51,864 nt of DNA from an uncultured Prevotella sp. (GTDB lineage Bacteria; Bacteroidota; Bacteroidia; Bacteroidales; Bacteroidaceae): NCBI GenBank assembly GCA_900544825.1, contig UQWP01000017.1, forward strand, positions 1-51,864, given 5' to 3'. A program made the translations under genes and the position numbers. Under the pieces are notes generated by a model. The model was given only the letters and a program-made list of their open reading frames with translations, ran no database searches and was not told the origin of the DNA. Shown piece by piece: positions 8,094-18,675 of the stretch; the stretch's first letter is position 1; each line of letters starts with the position of its first letter.

Positions 8094-11000
8094 TTAGTAA
8101 TCGCGCTGCATATCCGCAATCTTCTGCTGCAACTTCTTTACCTGCTCCTCCTGGAGAACTCGCTTGTACTCGATTGGCACTACCTGGATGAAATCCTCTA
8201 CGTAGTGGTTCCAGTCATCGAGCATGGTACGGGCAAGCTTACTGCCGGTATAGAGATAATGCTGACGGATCAGCTCGTGCAACTCCTTGCGATAGGTGCT
8301 GTCCTCCACGAGGTTGATCTCCACCATATCCATGTTACAGAAGTAATCGAAGTTGTGGTTCTTATCCCATACGTAGGCAACACCACCACTCATACCAGCG
8401 GCAAAGTTACGGCCGGTTTCACCGAGCACTACTACTCTACCGCCCGTCATGTACTCGCAGCAGTGGTCGCCAGCACCCTCAATCACGGCGATGGCACCGG
8501 AGTTACGAACACCGAAGCGCTCGCCTACCTTACCATTGATATACAACTCACCGCTTGTGGCACCATAGAGACCGGTGTTACCGGCGATGATGTTATCCTC
8601 GGCAGAGAAGTTGCTGCGGATAGGAGGAAGGATGGAAATACGACCTCCTGAAAGTCCCTTGGCGAAATAGTCATTGGTCTCACCCTCGAGCTTGAAATCT
8701 ACTCCCTTGACCAGGAAGGCACCGAAGCTCTGACCTGCAGAACCCTTGAACTTCACGTTCACGGTCTTGTCAGGAAGACCCGCCTCACCATATTTCTCGG
8801 CAATCATACCGCTCAGCATGGCACCGGCAGCACGGTCGGTATTCTTGATGGCGAAGTCGAGGTTCACCTCTTCCTGGTTCTCGATGGCACGCTGGGCGCC
8901 ACGGATAATCTGCTGGTCGAGTACATTGTCGAGGTCCTGGATCTGCTCGGTAGTATGATAGAGTGAGCAATGGCCTGTCTCACGATACAGCAAGCGGGAG
9001 AAGTCGAGCAAGTCTGCCTTCTCCTCGATGCTCTTAGCCACCTCTGGCTCTAAGGCATCAGCACCCTGGGTAGGAACAACCTCCTCATCCTTCTTGCGGA
9101 CGATGAGTTCGGTATGACCGATGATATCGTTCAAAGAGGTGTAACCCATCTCAGCCAGATACTCACGAACCTCCTCGGCGAGGAAGCGGAAGTAGTTGAT
9201 GAGGTACTTGTAACTGCCACGGAAGTGCGCACGGAGCTTAGGATCCTGTGTAGCAACACCCATAGGACAGGTATTCAGGTTACACTTACGCATCATGACA
9301 CAACCCAATACGATGAGGGCAGCAGTACCGAAACTGAATTCCTCAGCACCGAGCAAAGCCATCAGGATGATGTCACGACCGCTCTTCAACTGACCATCTA
9401 CCTGCAGACGAACCTGACCACGAAGACCGTTCTTCACCAGCGTCTGCTGGGTTTCAGAAAGTCCGATTTCAGGAGAGATACCTGCGAAACGCATACTAGA
9501 TGCAGGGCTGGCACCTGTACCACCCTCAGCACCGGAGATGACGATGAGGTCTGCCTTCGCCTTAGCCACACCGGCAGCGATGGTACCCACACCACTCTCA
9601 GCTACCAGTTTTACAGAGATAGCCGCCTTAGGGTTCACATTCTTGAGGTCGAAGATGAGCTGAGCCAAATCCTCGATACTGTAGATATCGTGATGAGGTG
9701 GAGGAGAAATCAGACTGATGCCAGGGATAGAGTGACGGGTCTTGGCGATGACCTCGTTGACCTTGAAGCCAGGCAACTGACCACCCTCACCCGGTTTAGC
9801 ACCCTGTGCTACCTTGATCTGGATTTCCTCTGCATTTACCAAATATTCTGTAGTCACACCGAATCGACCGGAAGCCACCTGCTTGGTCTTGCTGGAGAGG
9901 CTGATGCCATCCTGTGTAGAATGGAATCGCTCGTTATCCTCACCACCTTCACCGGTATTGCTTCGAGCGCCGAGGGCATTCATGGCGAGTGCCATTGCCT
10001 CGTGAGCCTCCTTAGAGAGGGCACCGAAACTCATTGCACCGGTAACGAAGTGCTTCACGATTTCCTCTACCGGCTCTACCTTATCTATAGAGATAGGATT
10101 CTTGCGGAAACCGAAGAAGTCGCGGATGAAGATAGGCTCCTGCTTATCGTCAACGAGATGTGTATATTTCTTGAAGAGATCGTAATCGCCCTTGCGGGTT
10201 GCGAGCTGCAGGGTGGCGATGGTCTCTGGGTTCCAAGCGTGCTTGATACCGTCCTTGCGGTAGTGGAACTGTCCGAGACTTGGCAGGAAGTCGAGCTTCT
10301 TGGTCTCGAATGCCTTGTCGTGCAGACGGATGGCATCACGGGCGATGGTCTCGAGTCCGATACCGCCGATGGTGCTCACCTCTGTTCCGAAGTAGCTCTT
10401 CAGCAGACTCTCGCTCAAACCGATGCTCTCAAAGATCTTGGCACCACGATAGCTTCGGATGGTAGAGATACCCATCTTAGCCATAATCTTGAACAAGCCC
10501 TTCTTCACAGCCTTGATATAGTTCTGCTCGGCTGTATGGTAATCCTCCTGAATCTTTCCCTTCTTGACGAGGTCGTCGAGGATGGCGTATGTCAAGTATG
10601 GACAGAGGGCTGATGCGCCGTAACCCAAGAGGAGGGCTGCATGCATTACCTCACGAATCTCACCGCTCTCAACGATGAGGGCTGTCTGCACACGCTTGCC
10701 GGCATCAATCAGATAATGATGTACGGCGCTCACGGCGAGCAGAGATGGGATGGCGGCATGGGTCTCATCCACGCCACGGTCGGAGAGGATGATATAGTTG
10801 TAGCCATCATCCACGCTCTGTGCTGCCTGCTTGCAGAGTTCATCCAAAGCCTCATGCAGTCCTTCTTCGCCCTTGGCGGTTTCGAAGAGCATGTGGAGCT
10901 TGACGGTATTGAAGCCCTTGTAGCGGATATTCTGAAGGATATCCAGCTGGGTGTTGGTCAGGATAGGATGTGGCAGACGAACCATCTTGCAGTTGCTCTC

Positions 11001-12617
11001 GTCCGGGTTCAGGATGCCGGAACCTACTCTGCCGATATACTCGGTAAGACTCATCACGAGGTTCTCACGGATAGAGTCGATTGCCGGGTTGGTAACCTGA
11101 GCAAACTGCTGACGGAAGTAGTTGAAGAAGATCTGTGGCTGGTCGGAAAGTACGGCAAGCGGAGTATCATTACCCATGGATGCAGTAGGCTCCTGGCCCT
11201 TGGTAGCCATTGGGATGATGGTACCATCGATGTCTTCCTCGCCAAAACCGAACTCCAATTCCTTGCGAGTGAGGTTTTCCACAGCGTTTTCCACTTTTCG
11301 TCCGCTGCGGAGCTTTTCCAGTTCAATACGGTTGGTATTCAACCACTGGCGGTAAGGATGAGCCTCTGCCAGGCGCTCCTTGATTTCGCCATCATAATAG
11401 ATCTTGCCTTCCTGGGTATCGATCAAGAGAATCTTACCCGGCTGCAAGCGTCCCTTCTCGGCAATCTCGGTTGGATCGAAATCCATCACACCCACCTCAG
11501 AAGCCACAACCATCATATCGTTCTTGGTAATGGTGTAGCGGGCTGGGCGCAAACCGTTTCTATCGAGCATACCACCGGCGTAGCGGCCATCGCTGAAGAG
11601 CAGGGCGGCAGGACCATCCCATGGCTCCATCAGGATAGAGTGATACTCATAGAAAGCCTTCAGATCCTCAGAGATAGGGTTCTTGTCGTTGAAGCTCTCT
11701 GGTACCATGACAGCCATGGCATGAGGCAATGACAGACCGCTCATCACGAAGAACTCGAATACATTGTCGAGACTGGCAGAGTCACTCATATCAGGCTGAA
11801 CGATAGGAGAAATCTCACGGATATCGCCCAGAGCCTCACTGCTCAACACACTCTCACGAGCCTTCATCCAGGCACGGTTACCACGGATGGTGTTGATCTC
11901 ACCATTGTGGGCAAGGAGACGGAATGGCTGAGCCAGACTCCATGTTGGGAAGGTGTTGGTAGAGAAGCGGGAGTGAACCAGAGCCAAACCGCTTGTAAAA
12001 TAATTATTAGTCAAATCAGGATAGTACTGACGCAGCTGGAGGCTGCTCAACATACCCTTATATACGATGTTCGAATTAGACAACGAACAGATATAGAAAT
12101 CAGGATCACAGACACGTTTCTCGATACGCTTGCGGATGAGATAGAGGATGCGCTCGAAGACAGGCACCTTATCATCTGTAACACCAGTAATGAACACCTG
12201 TTTGATGGCAGGTTCATTGCTCAATGCAGCCTCACCCAGACAGTCTGGATTGGTAGGTACATTGCGGAGATGCATCAACTGAAGTCCCTCACGTTCAATC
12301 TCTTCGATCATAATAGAGAGGATATCCTGCTGTTTCTTCTCATCCTTAGGCAAGAAGACAAGACCTGTACCATATTTTCCCTTTTCCGGTACAGGGATAC
12401 CCTGAAGAAGAATAAACTCATGTGGAATCTGGAGCATGATACCGGCACCATCACCCGTCTTGTTATCAGCACCCTCAGCACCACGATGGCGCATATTCTC
12501 GAGGACCTTCAAGGCGTTATCGACCAGCTCATGACTCTTGTTACCGTGGATATTCACCACCATACCTACGCCACACGCATCGTGTTCATAGGCAGAACTG
12601 TACAATCCTTTTTCCAT
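8094..12617 (-). CDS. gltB: Glutamate synthase large subunit
   Basis: 1507 residues, normal length for the family. The N-terminal class-II glutaminase domain begins after a 14-residue propeptide; Cys15 in HDA-CGVGM is the expected nucleophile once the propeptide is removed. The central and FMN-binding synthase domains follow (GEGGEDNERF, SGAEGGTGASP). The 3Fe-4S cluster cysteines are in CVMMRKCNLNTCPMG. The C-terminal GXGXG beta-helix domain has repeated Gly patterns (GNTGLYGATSGELYINGKVG). It makes glutamate with GltD and sits between asnB (69 bp upstream) and gltD. All catalytic segments appear intact. Confidence 0.98.
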   Translation of the reverse strand: MEKGLYSSAYEHDACGVGMVVNIHGNKSHELVDNALKVLENMRHRGAEGADNKTGDGAGIMLQIPHEFILLQGIPVPEKGKYGTGLVFLPKDEKKQQDILSIMIEEIEREGLQLMHLRNVPTNPDCLGEAALSNEPAIKQVFITGVTDDKVPVFERILYLIRKRIEKRVCDPDFYICSLSNSNIVYKGMLSSLQLRQYYPDLTNNYFTSGLALVHSRFSTNTFPTWSLAQPFRLLAHNGEINTIRGNRAWMKARESVLSSEALGDIREISPIVQPDMSDSASLDNVFEFFVMSGLSLPHAMAVMVPESFNDKNPISEDLKAFYEYHSILMEPWDGPAALLFSDGRYAGGMLDRNGLRPARYTITKNDMMVVASEVGVMDFDPTEIAEKGRLQPGKILLIDTQEGKIYYDGEIKERLAEAHPYRQWLNTNRIELEKLRSGRKVENAVENLTRKELEFGFGEEDIDGTIIPMATKGQEPTASMGNDTPLAVLSDQPQIFFNYFRQQFAQVTNPAIDSIRENLVMSLTEYIGRVGSGILNPDESNCKMVRLPHPILTNTQLDILQNIRYKGFNTVKLHMLFETAKGEEGLHEALDELCKQAAQSVDDGYNYIILSDRGVDETHAAIPSLLAVSAVHHYLIDAGKRVQTALIVESGEIREVMHAALLLGYGASALCPYLTYAILDDLVKKGKIQEDYHTAEQNYIKAVKKGLFKIMAKMGISTIRSYRGAKIFESIGLSESLLKSYFGTEVSTIGGIGLETIARDAIRLHDKAFETKKLDFLPSLGQFHYRKDGIKHAWNPETIATLQLATRKGDYDLFKKYTHLVDDKQEPIFIRDFFGFRKNPISIDKVEPVEEIVKHFVTGAMSFGALSKEAHEAMALAMNALGARSNTGEGGEDNERFHSTQDGISLSSKTKQVASGRFGVTTEYLVNAEEIQIKVAQGAKPGEGGQLPGFKVNEVIAKTRHSIPGISLISPPPHHDIYSIEDLAQLIFDLKNVNPKAAISVKLVAESGVGTIAAGVAKAKADLIVISGAEGGTGASPASSMRFAGISPEIGLSETQQTLVKNGLRGQVRLQVDGQLKSGRDIILMALLGAEEFSFGTAALIVLGCVMMRKCNLNTCPMGVATQDPKLRAHFRGSYKYLINYFRFLAEEVREYLAEMGYTSLNDIIGHTELIVRKKDEEVVPTQGADALEPEVAKSIEEKADLLDFSRLLYRETGHCSLYHTTEQIQDLDNVLDQQIIRGAQRAIENQEEVNLDFAIKNTDRAAGAMLSGMIAEKYGEAGLPDKTVNVKFKGSAGQSFGAFLVKGVDFKLEGETNDYFAKGLSGGRISILPPIRSNFSAEDNIIAGNTGLYGATSGELYINGKVGERFGVRNSGAIAVIEGAGDHCCEYMTGGRVVVLGETGRNFAAGMSGGVAYVWDKNHNFDYFCNMDMVEINLVEDSTYRKELHELIRQHYLYTGSKLARTMLDDWNHYVEDFIQVVPIEYKRVLQEEQVKKLQQKIADMQRDY

Positions 12618-12686
12618 TTCTTGTTCGTTTTATATCGGTTATTTCTAACTATTTTATTATTGATATGCTTGCTCGTAAAAGCTATG

Positions 12687-14474
12687 TTATTTATACGCCT
12701 GTTCATGAACTCCCGCTACGGCTCTACCGCTAGGATCGTTCTGATTCTTGAAAGAGGCATCCCAGGCAAGAGCTTCGGCAGTAGAGCAGGCTACGCTAGG
12801 TACGCTAGGTACACTCTTGGCAGCGCTGTCGCTTGGGAAGTGCTCGGCGAAGATTGAGCGATAATAGTACTCCTCCTTGTTCTGTGGAGGGTTGATAGGG
12901 AATCGCTCGGCAGCATGCGCCATCTGCTCATCGCTGACGGCAGAAGCGGTAATCTGCTTCAGGGTATCAATCCATGAATAGCCCACTCCATCAGAGAACT
13001 GCTCCTTCTGTCGCCATGCTACTTCTTCTGGAAGCAGATCGGCGAAAGCCTCACGAACCACCTTCTTCTCAATGGTCTTATCCGGACACATCTTCAATAC
13101 CGGGTTCATACCCATCGCTACATCCAGGAACTCCTTGTCGAGGAAAGGCACACGGCCCTCAATACCCCATGCAGCCAGACTCTTATTGGCTCTCAGGCAA
13201 TCGTAGAGGTAGAGTTTACCGAGCTTGCGCACAGTTTCCTCATGGAAAGCCTTGGCATCCGGTGCCTTGTGGAAGTAGAGATAACCTCCGAATACCTCAT
13301 CGGCACCCTCACCGGAAAGTACCATCTTGATACCCATGCTGCGGATGACTCTCGCCAGCAGATACATCGGAGTAGAAGCACGGACGGTGGTAACATCGTA
13401 GGTCTCGATGAAGTAGATGACATCACGGATGGCATCCAGACCTTCCTGGATGGTGTAGTTGATTTCGTGATGCACGGTACCGATGTGATCGGCAACCAAT
13501 CGTGCCTTTGCCAAGTCAGGCGCACCTTTCAAACCAACGGCGAAGGAGTGAAGTCGAGGCCAGTAAGCCTTGGTTTCTCCGCCGTTCTCCACACGGGTAG
13601 AAGAATATTTCTCGGCTACGGCAGAGATAACTGAAGAATCAAGACCGCCGCTGAGGAGGACACCATAAGGAACATCGCTCATCAACTGGCGCTTGACAGA
13701 TGCTTCGAGGGCATCATGGATTTCAGCTACAGCTTCCTTCTCCTGAGGTTCAGCATCCTTCAACTGTTCTGCGGCGTTTTGCTTATCATCAATCTTATAC
13801 TTATTCTGCATGGCAGCGTACTCAAACCAATCACGGGTATAGTAACGCTTCATGCCAGGGTTCTTGCTATAGTAATAATGGCCTGGGAGGAATGGCTCGT
13901 AATGGTCGCACTGACCTTCCAGAGCCTTCAACTCGCTTGCCACCAATACTTTTCCATCTTTATCATAACCAATATAAAGAGGAATCACACCGATAGGATC
14001 GCGGGCGATGAGGAACTCATCGCGCTCGGCATCGTAAAGAGCGAAGGCAAAGATGCCGTTCAGCTCTTCAAGCATCTTGGAGATACGGGCGTGAAGGGCT
14101 TCCTCACCTTTATATATAAGGGTATCAAAGTCGGAATCTTTTCGCATCTCACGATAGAGAGAAAGAATCACCTCACAATCGGAACCCGTCTGATACTGGT
14201 ATTTGCCAGCAAAGCGGGCACGGATGTCCTGATGATTATAAATCTCACCGTTTACGGCAAGCACCTGTTTCTTGTCTGGTGCAAACAAAGGTTGGCGACC
14301 ACTTTCTGGGTCAACGATGCTCAGACGCTCATGTGCCAGGATAGCAGAACCACCACAGTAGATTCCGCTCCAGTCTGGTCCGCGATGGCGGATCTTCTGA
14401 CTCATACGAAGCGCTTGCTGTCGCAATTCAGGAGTCTGCTCCTGAATATTGAAGATAGATACGATTCCACACAT
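12687..14474 (-). CDS. asnB: Asparagine synthase B, glutamine-hydrolysing
   Basis: 595 residues. It makes asparagine from aspartate, ATP and glutamine. Cys2 (MCGIVSIF) is the glutaminase nucleophile, and RHRGPDWSG and NGEIYNH complete the N-terminal domain. The synthetase domain has the pyrophosphate loop LLSGGLDSSVIS and the segment GEGADEVFGGYLYFHKAP. A charged insert between the two domains (about residues 225-250, KQNAAEQLKDAEPQEKEA) and a C-terminal tail ending in SGRAVAGVHEQAYK make it slightly long. First gene of the asnB-gltB-gltD operon, so all three glutamine-linked steps would be expressed together. Confidence 0.97.
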   Translation of the reverse strand: MCGIVSIFNIQEQTPELRQQALRMSQKIRHRGPDWSGIYCGGSAILAHERLSIVDPESGRQPLFAPDKKQVLAVNGEIYNHQDIRARFAGKYQYQTGSDCEVILSLYREMRKDSDFDTLIYKGEEALHARISKMLEELNGIFAFALYDAERDEFLIARDPIGVIPLYIGYDKDGKVLVASELKALEGQCDHYEPFLPGHYYYSKNPGMKRYYTRDWFEYAAMQNKYKIDDKQNAAEQLKDAEPQEKEAVAEIHDALEASVKRQLMSDVPYGVLLSGGLDSSVISAVAEKYSSTRVENGGETKAYWPRLHSFAVGLKGAPDLAKARLVADHIGTVHHEINYTIQEGLDAIRDVIYFIETYDVTTVRASTPMYLLARVIRSMGIKMVLSGEGADEVFGGYLYFHKAPDAKAFHEETVRKLGKLYLYDCLRANKSLAAWGIEGRVPFLDKEFLDVAMGMNPVLKMCPDKTIEKKVVREAFADLLPEEVAWRQKEQFSDGVGYSWIDTLKQITASAVSDEQMAHAAERFPINPPQNKEEYYYRSIFAEHFPSDSAAKSVPSVPSVACSTAEALAWDASFKNQNDPSGRAVAGVHEQAYK

Positions 14475-14552
14475 AATATCTTTTCCTTTCTTTTACGGTT
14501 ATTTTTATCTCTTTTTACCTAAAACAAATAACATTTTGTTATGTTTCGGATG

Positions 14553-14582
14553 CAAAATTACTACTTTTTGTTAATATACAAA
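14553..14582 (-). promoter_or_regulatory. Promoter of asnB-gltB-gltD
   Basis: TAATTTTG (complement of 14553-14560) with TTTG (complement of 14579-14582) 18 nt upstream. The spacer is slightly short, but both boxes match. The leader to asnB is about 70 nt. Confidence 0.55.
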
Positions 14583-14813
14583 AGATTTTCATTACCTTTT
14601 GTCTTAAGAAAAGGTATATAATTACACATTCACACATATTCATCTATTTAATCTTTCATTTTGAAAGCATAAATTATATTAATCGTTACAAAATAACACA
14701 AAGAGAGAAAAATAAGATAATCGAGAGCTTCAACCCATTCAGAACGTGAAATCGACTGCAGAAAGTTTAGTTAAAAAATATATAGGATTGTGCCATTTTT
14801 CCCATTTTTTTCG

Positions 14814-14821
14814 TATCTTTG
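14814..14821 (+). promoter_or_regulatory. -7 box of the GH92-GH125 mannosidase operon
   Basis: TATCTTTG matches the TAnnTTTG -7 consensus and lies about 70 bases upstream of the GH92 start. The best -33 candidate (ATTG, 14787-14790) is 23 nt away and imperfect. Confidence 0.5.
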
Positions 14822-14890
14822 CAGTATTATTGTGTTTTATTACAAATAACCTAATTTATTCAATTATTCCGTAGATGTTACTATAGCATT

Positions 14891-17068
14891 ATGAGAAAGA
14901 AACTTATAAATCTTTTAATGATGACCTGCGTGCTAGCCGGCGGCTACTCTCAGGTATCGCTTGCTCAAGAGGCTAAGTCGAGCAAGCTGACACAGTTTGT
15001 CAACCCTCGAATCGGAACAGGTGGACATGGACACGTTTTCCTCGGAGCCAACGTTCCTTTCGGATACGTCCAGCTAGGTCCTACAGAACCATCCCGCGGA
15101 TGGGACTGGTGTTCTGGCTATCATCATTCTGACTCCATCCTCATCGGTTTCGGACACCAGCACCTGAGCGGTACCGGTATCGGCGACCTGGGCGACGTGG
15201 CTTTCCTGCCTGTAACAGATGGCAACCAGAAACAAATCAAGTTCAGTCACGACAACGAGACCGTACGCCCTGGATACTATGCCGTGAAACTGCAGCAGCC
15301 TAATGTATGGGTGGAGCTGACCGCTACCCAGCGTGCCGGTTTCCAGCGCTATACCTTCGGTGCTGATGCACAGCAGGCACAGCTGGTACTCGACCTGAAG
15401 CAGGGTATCGGTTGGGATGGCGCCAAGGACATGAATGTAGATAACACCACCGCTACCACCCTGGCTGGTCACCGATTCTCCAAGGGATGGGCGAACGACC
15501 AGAAGGCATTCTTCTTCGCAGAATTCTCTCAGCCTGTTACCGTGAAGCCATTGGGCGCCGGCAGATGGCTGATTACCGCTGCTGATGTCACCAAGCCATT
15601 GCTGGTAAAGACCGGTATGTCGGCTGTAAGTGCAGAGAATGCCAAGCTGAACCTGGAGAAAGAGATTCCGGGCTGGGATTTCCGTCAGGTAGTAGCTGAT
15701 GCAGATGCTGCCTGGAACAAGGAACTGGCTAAGGTGAACATCGAGACCAGCGATTCTACTTCCCGCCGCATCTTCTACACAGCCATGTATCATACCATGA
15801 CCGCTCCATCTGTCTTCTCAGATGTCAACGGTCAGTATCGCGGTGCCGACGGCAAGGTTTATGACGGCAACTTCACCAACTATACCACCTTGTCACTCTG
15901 GGATACCTATCGTGCTGCTCATCCGCTGATGACCATGATCCATACCGACATGTTGCCAGATATGGCTAGCACCTTTATCAATATCTATCGCCAGCAGGGC
16001 AAGTTGCCAGTATGGCACCTGATGGGTAACGAAACCAACTGTATGGTGGGTAACCCTGGTATTCCTGTTCTTGCCGATATGGTACTGAAGGGCTATGTGA
16101 AGGATAAGGAAGGAGCCTACGAGGCAATGAAGAAGTCGGCTATGCTCGATGAGCGTGGTTTGGGCTTGCTCAAGAAATACGGTTATCTGCCATACGACAA
16201 GGAGCCTACCAAGGAAACTGTAGCCAAGGGTCTGGAATATGCGCTGGCTGATGCCTGCGTGGCTAAGGTGGCTCGCATGCTGGGCAAGAAGGAAGATGCC
16301 AAGTACTTCGAGAACAGATCAAAGGCTTACAGCAAGTACTTCGACAAGGAGACAGGCTTTATGCGCGGTCTGGGTTCTGACGGCAAGTTCCGTGTTCCTT
16401 TCAACCCATTCTCTGCCGAACATCGTGAAGATGACTATACCGAGGGAAATGCATGGCAATATACCTGGCTGGTGCCTCATGATGTTCACGGACTCGTGAA
16501 GCTCTTCGGCAATGAAAAGAAATTCGTGACCAAGCTCGACTCTCTCTTCATCGTTACCGGTGAGATGGGTGCCAATGCTTCTCCAGATATCTCGGGTCTG
16601 ATTGGTCAGTATGCTCATGGCAACGAGCCAAGTCATCACGTACTCTATATGTACAACTATGTAGGCCAGCCTTGGAAGGGTGCCCGTCTGCTCAGACAGA
16701 CCCTGGACGAGATGTACAAGGATGACTTCGACGGTTTGAGCGGCAACGAGGACGTAGGTCAGATGTCAGCATGGTATGTGCTTTCTTCCATGGGTCTCTA
16801 TCAGGTAGAGCCAGCCGGCGGCAAGTACATCATCGGCAGTCCTATCTTCGACAAGGCTGAACTGAACGTGGGCAAGGGCAAGACCTTCAACATCGTCTGC
16901 AAGAACAACAGCAAGGAAAACATGTATGTGCAGTCTGCGAAGCTGAACGGCAAGCCATACAGCAAGTCATACATCATGTACAACGACATCATGAAGGGTG
17001 GTACCCTGGAACTGCAGATGGGCAACCAGCCATCTAAGTGGGGAACCCGTCCTGCTGACCGTCCATAA
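14891..17068 (+). CDS. GH92 family alpha-mannosidase
   Basis: 725 residues with a signal peptide (ending ...SLAQEA), so periplasmic or surface. The family removes terminal alpha-1,2/1,3 (some 1,4/1,6) mannose with a calcium-dependent inverting mechanism. The N-terminal beta-sandwich has VNPRIGTGGHGHVFLGA and GDLGDVAF. The (alpha/alpha)6 catalytic domain has LWDTYRAAHPL, MGNETNCMVGNPGIP (about residue 377), EGNAWQYTW, GNEPSHH and the signature GNEDVGQMSAWY (about residue 618), which holds the acidic catalytic/calcium residues. The family is known; the exact linkage cannot be told. It lies 32 bp before a GH125 gene, a usual pairing for host N-glycan or yeast mannan. Confidence 0.95.
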   Translation: MRKKLINLLMMTCVLAGGYSQVSLAQEAKSSKLTQFVNPRIGTGGHGHVFLGANVPFGYVQLGPTEPSRGWDWCSGYHHSDSILIGFGHQHLSGTGIGDLGDVAFLPVTDGNQKQIKFSHDNETVRPGYYAVKLQQPNVWVELTATQRAGFQRYTFGADAQQAQLVLDLKQGIGWDGAKDMNVDNTTATTLAGHRFSKGWANDQKAFFFAEFSQPVTVKPLGAGRWLITAADVTKPLLVKTGMSAVSAENAKLNLEKEIPGWDFRQVVADADAAWNKELAKVNIETSDSTSRRIFYTAMYHTMTAPSVFSDVNGQYRGADGKVYDGNFTNYTTLSLWDTYRAAHPLMTMIHTDMLPDMASTFINIYRQQGKLPVWHLMGNETNCMVGNPGIPVLADMVLKGYVKDKEGAYEAMKKSAMLDERGLGLLKKYGYLPYDKEPTKETVAKGLEYALADACVAKVARMLGKKEDAKYFENRSKAYSKYFDKETGFMRGLGSDGKFRVPFNPFSAEHREDDYTEGNAWQYTWLVPHDVHGLVKLFGNEKKFVTKLDSLFIVTGEMGANASPDISGLIGQYAHGNEPSHHVLYMYNYVGQPWKGARLLRQTLDEMYKDDFDGLSGNEDVGQMSAWYVLSSMGLYQVEPAGGKYIIGSPIFDKAELNVGKGKTFNIVCKNNSKENMYVQSAKLNGKPYSKSYIMYNDIMKGGTLELQMGNQPSKWGTRPADRP

Positions 17069-17100
17069 GTATCAAGCACTAACTAACAAAAATATAAATA

Positions 17101-18585
17101 ATGAGAAAGACTATTTTAACAATGGCTCTTCTTGCCTCTATGAGCGCTATGGCTCAGGAGAACGCTGAGGTAGATGTGCATGCACGCTATACCAAGGTGG
17201 TAACCCCAGTGAATGGCAAATATGAGTCAAAGCGTCCTCCTGTAGAGGACCGTCTCTTCACTTCTACAGCTGTAGAGAAGAAGATCAAGGAAGTACAGAA
17301 ACTCCTGAAGAAGAATCCAAAGTTGGCTTGGATGTTTGCCAACTGCTATCCTAACACCCTGGAGAGTACCGTTCACTACCGTGTACTCGAGAATGGTGAT
17401 GATGATACATTCGTATATACCGGTGATATTCCAGCCATGTGGCTCCGCGACTCCGGTGCCCAGGTTTGGCCTTACGTAGCCCTCGCCAACAAGGACGAGA
17501 AATTGAAGAAGATGCTGAAGGGTGTGATTCTCCGCCAGTTGAAGTGCATCAACATCGACCGCTACGCCAATGCCTTCAATGACGGTCCTACCGGTGCCGG
17601 CTGGCAGAAAGACCGCACCAAGATGCAGCCGGATGTATTCGAGCGCAAATATGAGATTGACTCCTTCTGCTACCCTATCCGTCTGGCTTACGAGTACTGG
17701 AAGGTGACAGGCGATGACTCTATTTTCGGCGAGGTATGGATGAAGGCAATCGAGAATATCCTGAAGACCTTCCACGAGCAGCAGCGCAAGGTGACAGCCA
17801 AGGCTTATCACTTTACCCGTGTTTCTGACCGTGCCTTCGATACCATCGGCTGGGACGGCTTCGGTGCTCCGGTAAAACCAGTTGGACTGATTGCATCTAT
17901 GTTCCGTCCTTCTGACGATGCTACCATTCTTCCATTCCTGATTCCATCCAACTTCATGGCAGTTTCTTCCATGAACAAGGCAGCAGAGATTCTGAAGCAC
18001 GTGGCAGAGAAGGATGCAGCCAAGAAAGATGCAGCCTTGAAGATTGCGCAGGATTGCAGCAGTCTGGCAGATGAGGTACATACTGCTCTGCAGAAGTATG
18101 CTATCTACAACCATCCTAAGTATGGCAAGATCTACGCTTACGAGGTAGATGGTTTCGGCAACCAGCTTCTGATGGACGATTCCAACGTTCCATCTTTGTT
18201 AGGTATGGGTTATATGGGTGATGTTCCTATGAACGACCCTATCTATCAGAACACCCGACGTTTTGTATGGAGTGAGGACAATCCTTGCTTCTTCCGTGGC
18301 AAGGCTGGCGAAGGTATCGGTGGTCCACACATCGGTTACGACATGCCTTGGCCTATGTCTATCATGATGAAGTGCTTCACCGCACAGAGCGATGATGAGA
18401 TCCGCTTCTGCATGAAGATGCTGCTGAATACCGACGCCGGTATGGGATTCATCCATGAGTCTTTCCACAAGGACGATGCTTCTAAATACACCCGTCCTTG
18501 GTTCGCATGGCAGAACACCCTCTTCGGAGAGTTGGTCATCAAGTTGATCAATGATGGCAAGGCAGACCTGCTGAACAACTTGTAA
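17101..18585 (+). CDS. GH125 family exo-alpha-1,6-mannosidase
   Basis: 494 residues with a short signal peptide (MRKTILTMALLASMSAMAQ). GH125 enzymes remove non-reducing alpha-1,6-linked mannose. Visible family motifs are TGDIPAMWLRDSGAQVWPY, FNDGPTGAGWQKD, EIDSFCYPIRLAYEYWK, FRPSDDATILPFLIPSN, GPHIGYDMPWPMSIMMK and GFIHESFHKDD, spanning the whole (alpha/alpha)6 barrel, so it looks complete. Second gene of a two-gene unit with GH92; together they would remove the mannoses of high-mannose glycans, fitting the sialidase and hexosaminidase encoded further right. Confidence 0.95.
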   Translation: MRKTILTMALLASMSAMAQENAEVDVHARYTKVVTPVNGKYESKRPPVEDRLFTSTAVEKKIKEVQKLLKKNPKLAWMFANCYPNTLESTVHYRVLENGDDDTFVYTGDIPAMWLRDSGAQVWPYVALANKDEKLKKMLKGVILRQLKCINIDRYANAFNDGPTGAGWQKDRTKMQPDVFERKYEIDSFCYPIRLAYEYWKVTGDDSIFGEVWMKAIENILKTFHEQQRKVTAKAYHFTRVSDRAFDTIGWDGFGAPVKPVGLIASMFRPSDDATILPFLIPSNFMAVSSMNKAAEILKHVAEKDAAKKDAALKIAQDCSSLADEVHTALQKYAIYNHPKYGKIYAYEVDGFGNQLLMDDSNVPSLLGMGYMGDVPMNDPIYQNTRRFVWSEDNPCFFRGKAGEGIGGPHIGYDMPWPMSIMMKCFTAQSDDEIRFCMKMLLNTDAGMGFIHESFHKDDASKYTRPWFAWQNTLFGELVIKLINDGKADLLNNL

Positions 18586-18607
18586 TACACATTATTATAT
18601 ATATAGA

Positions 18608-18641
18608 AAATGCCGATAGTTCCAGCGAACTATCGGCATTT
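18608..18641. terminator. Bidirectional terminator between GH125 and the AAA-ATPase gene
   Basis: Perfect 14-bp inverted repeat (18608-18621 with 18628-18641, loop CCAGCG), flanked by A-rich and T-rich ends. It lies between two convergent genes and can serve both. Confidence 0.85.
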
Positions 18642-18675
18642 ATATTTATGCAAACTGGCGTCAAATATGCCATTT

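Larger units (their letters stand above)
14475..14890. other. Divergent intergenic region between asnB and the GH92 gene
   Basis: 416 bases without a gene, carrying the asnB promoter (14553-14582) and a -7 box for the GH92 gene (14814-14821). The asnB leader contains a short dyad, ATAACA-TTT-TGTTAT, at about 14527-14541. The middle part is AT-rich with no further recognisable element. Confidence 0.6.

Noticed and set aside
9114..10613. Long plus-strand ORF (499 codons) opposite gltB
   Set aside because: It is the antisense shadow of a well-conserved gene; the translated product has no recognisable domain, and gltB is certain.
12687..14474. asnB C-terminal extension as a fusion or frameshift
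   Set aside because: The tail (SVPSVPSVACST...SGRAVAGVH) is, as far as I recall, normal for Bacteroidota AsnB, and the frame is clean.
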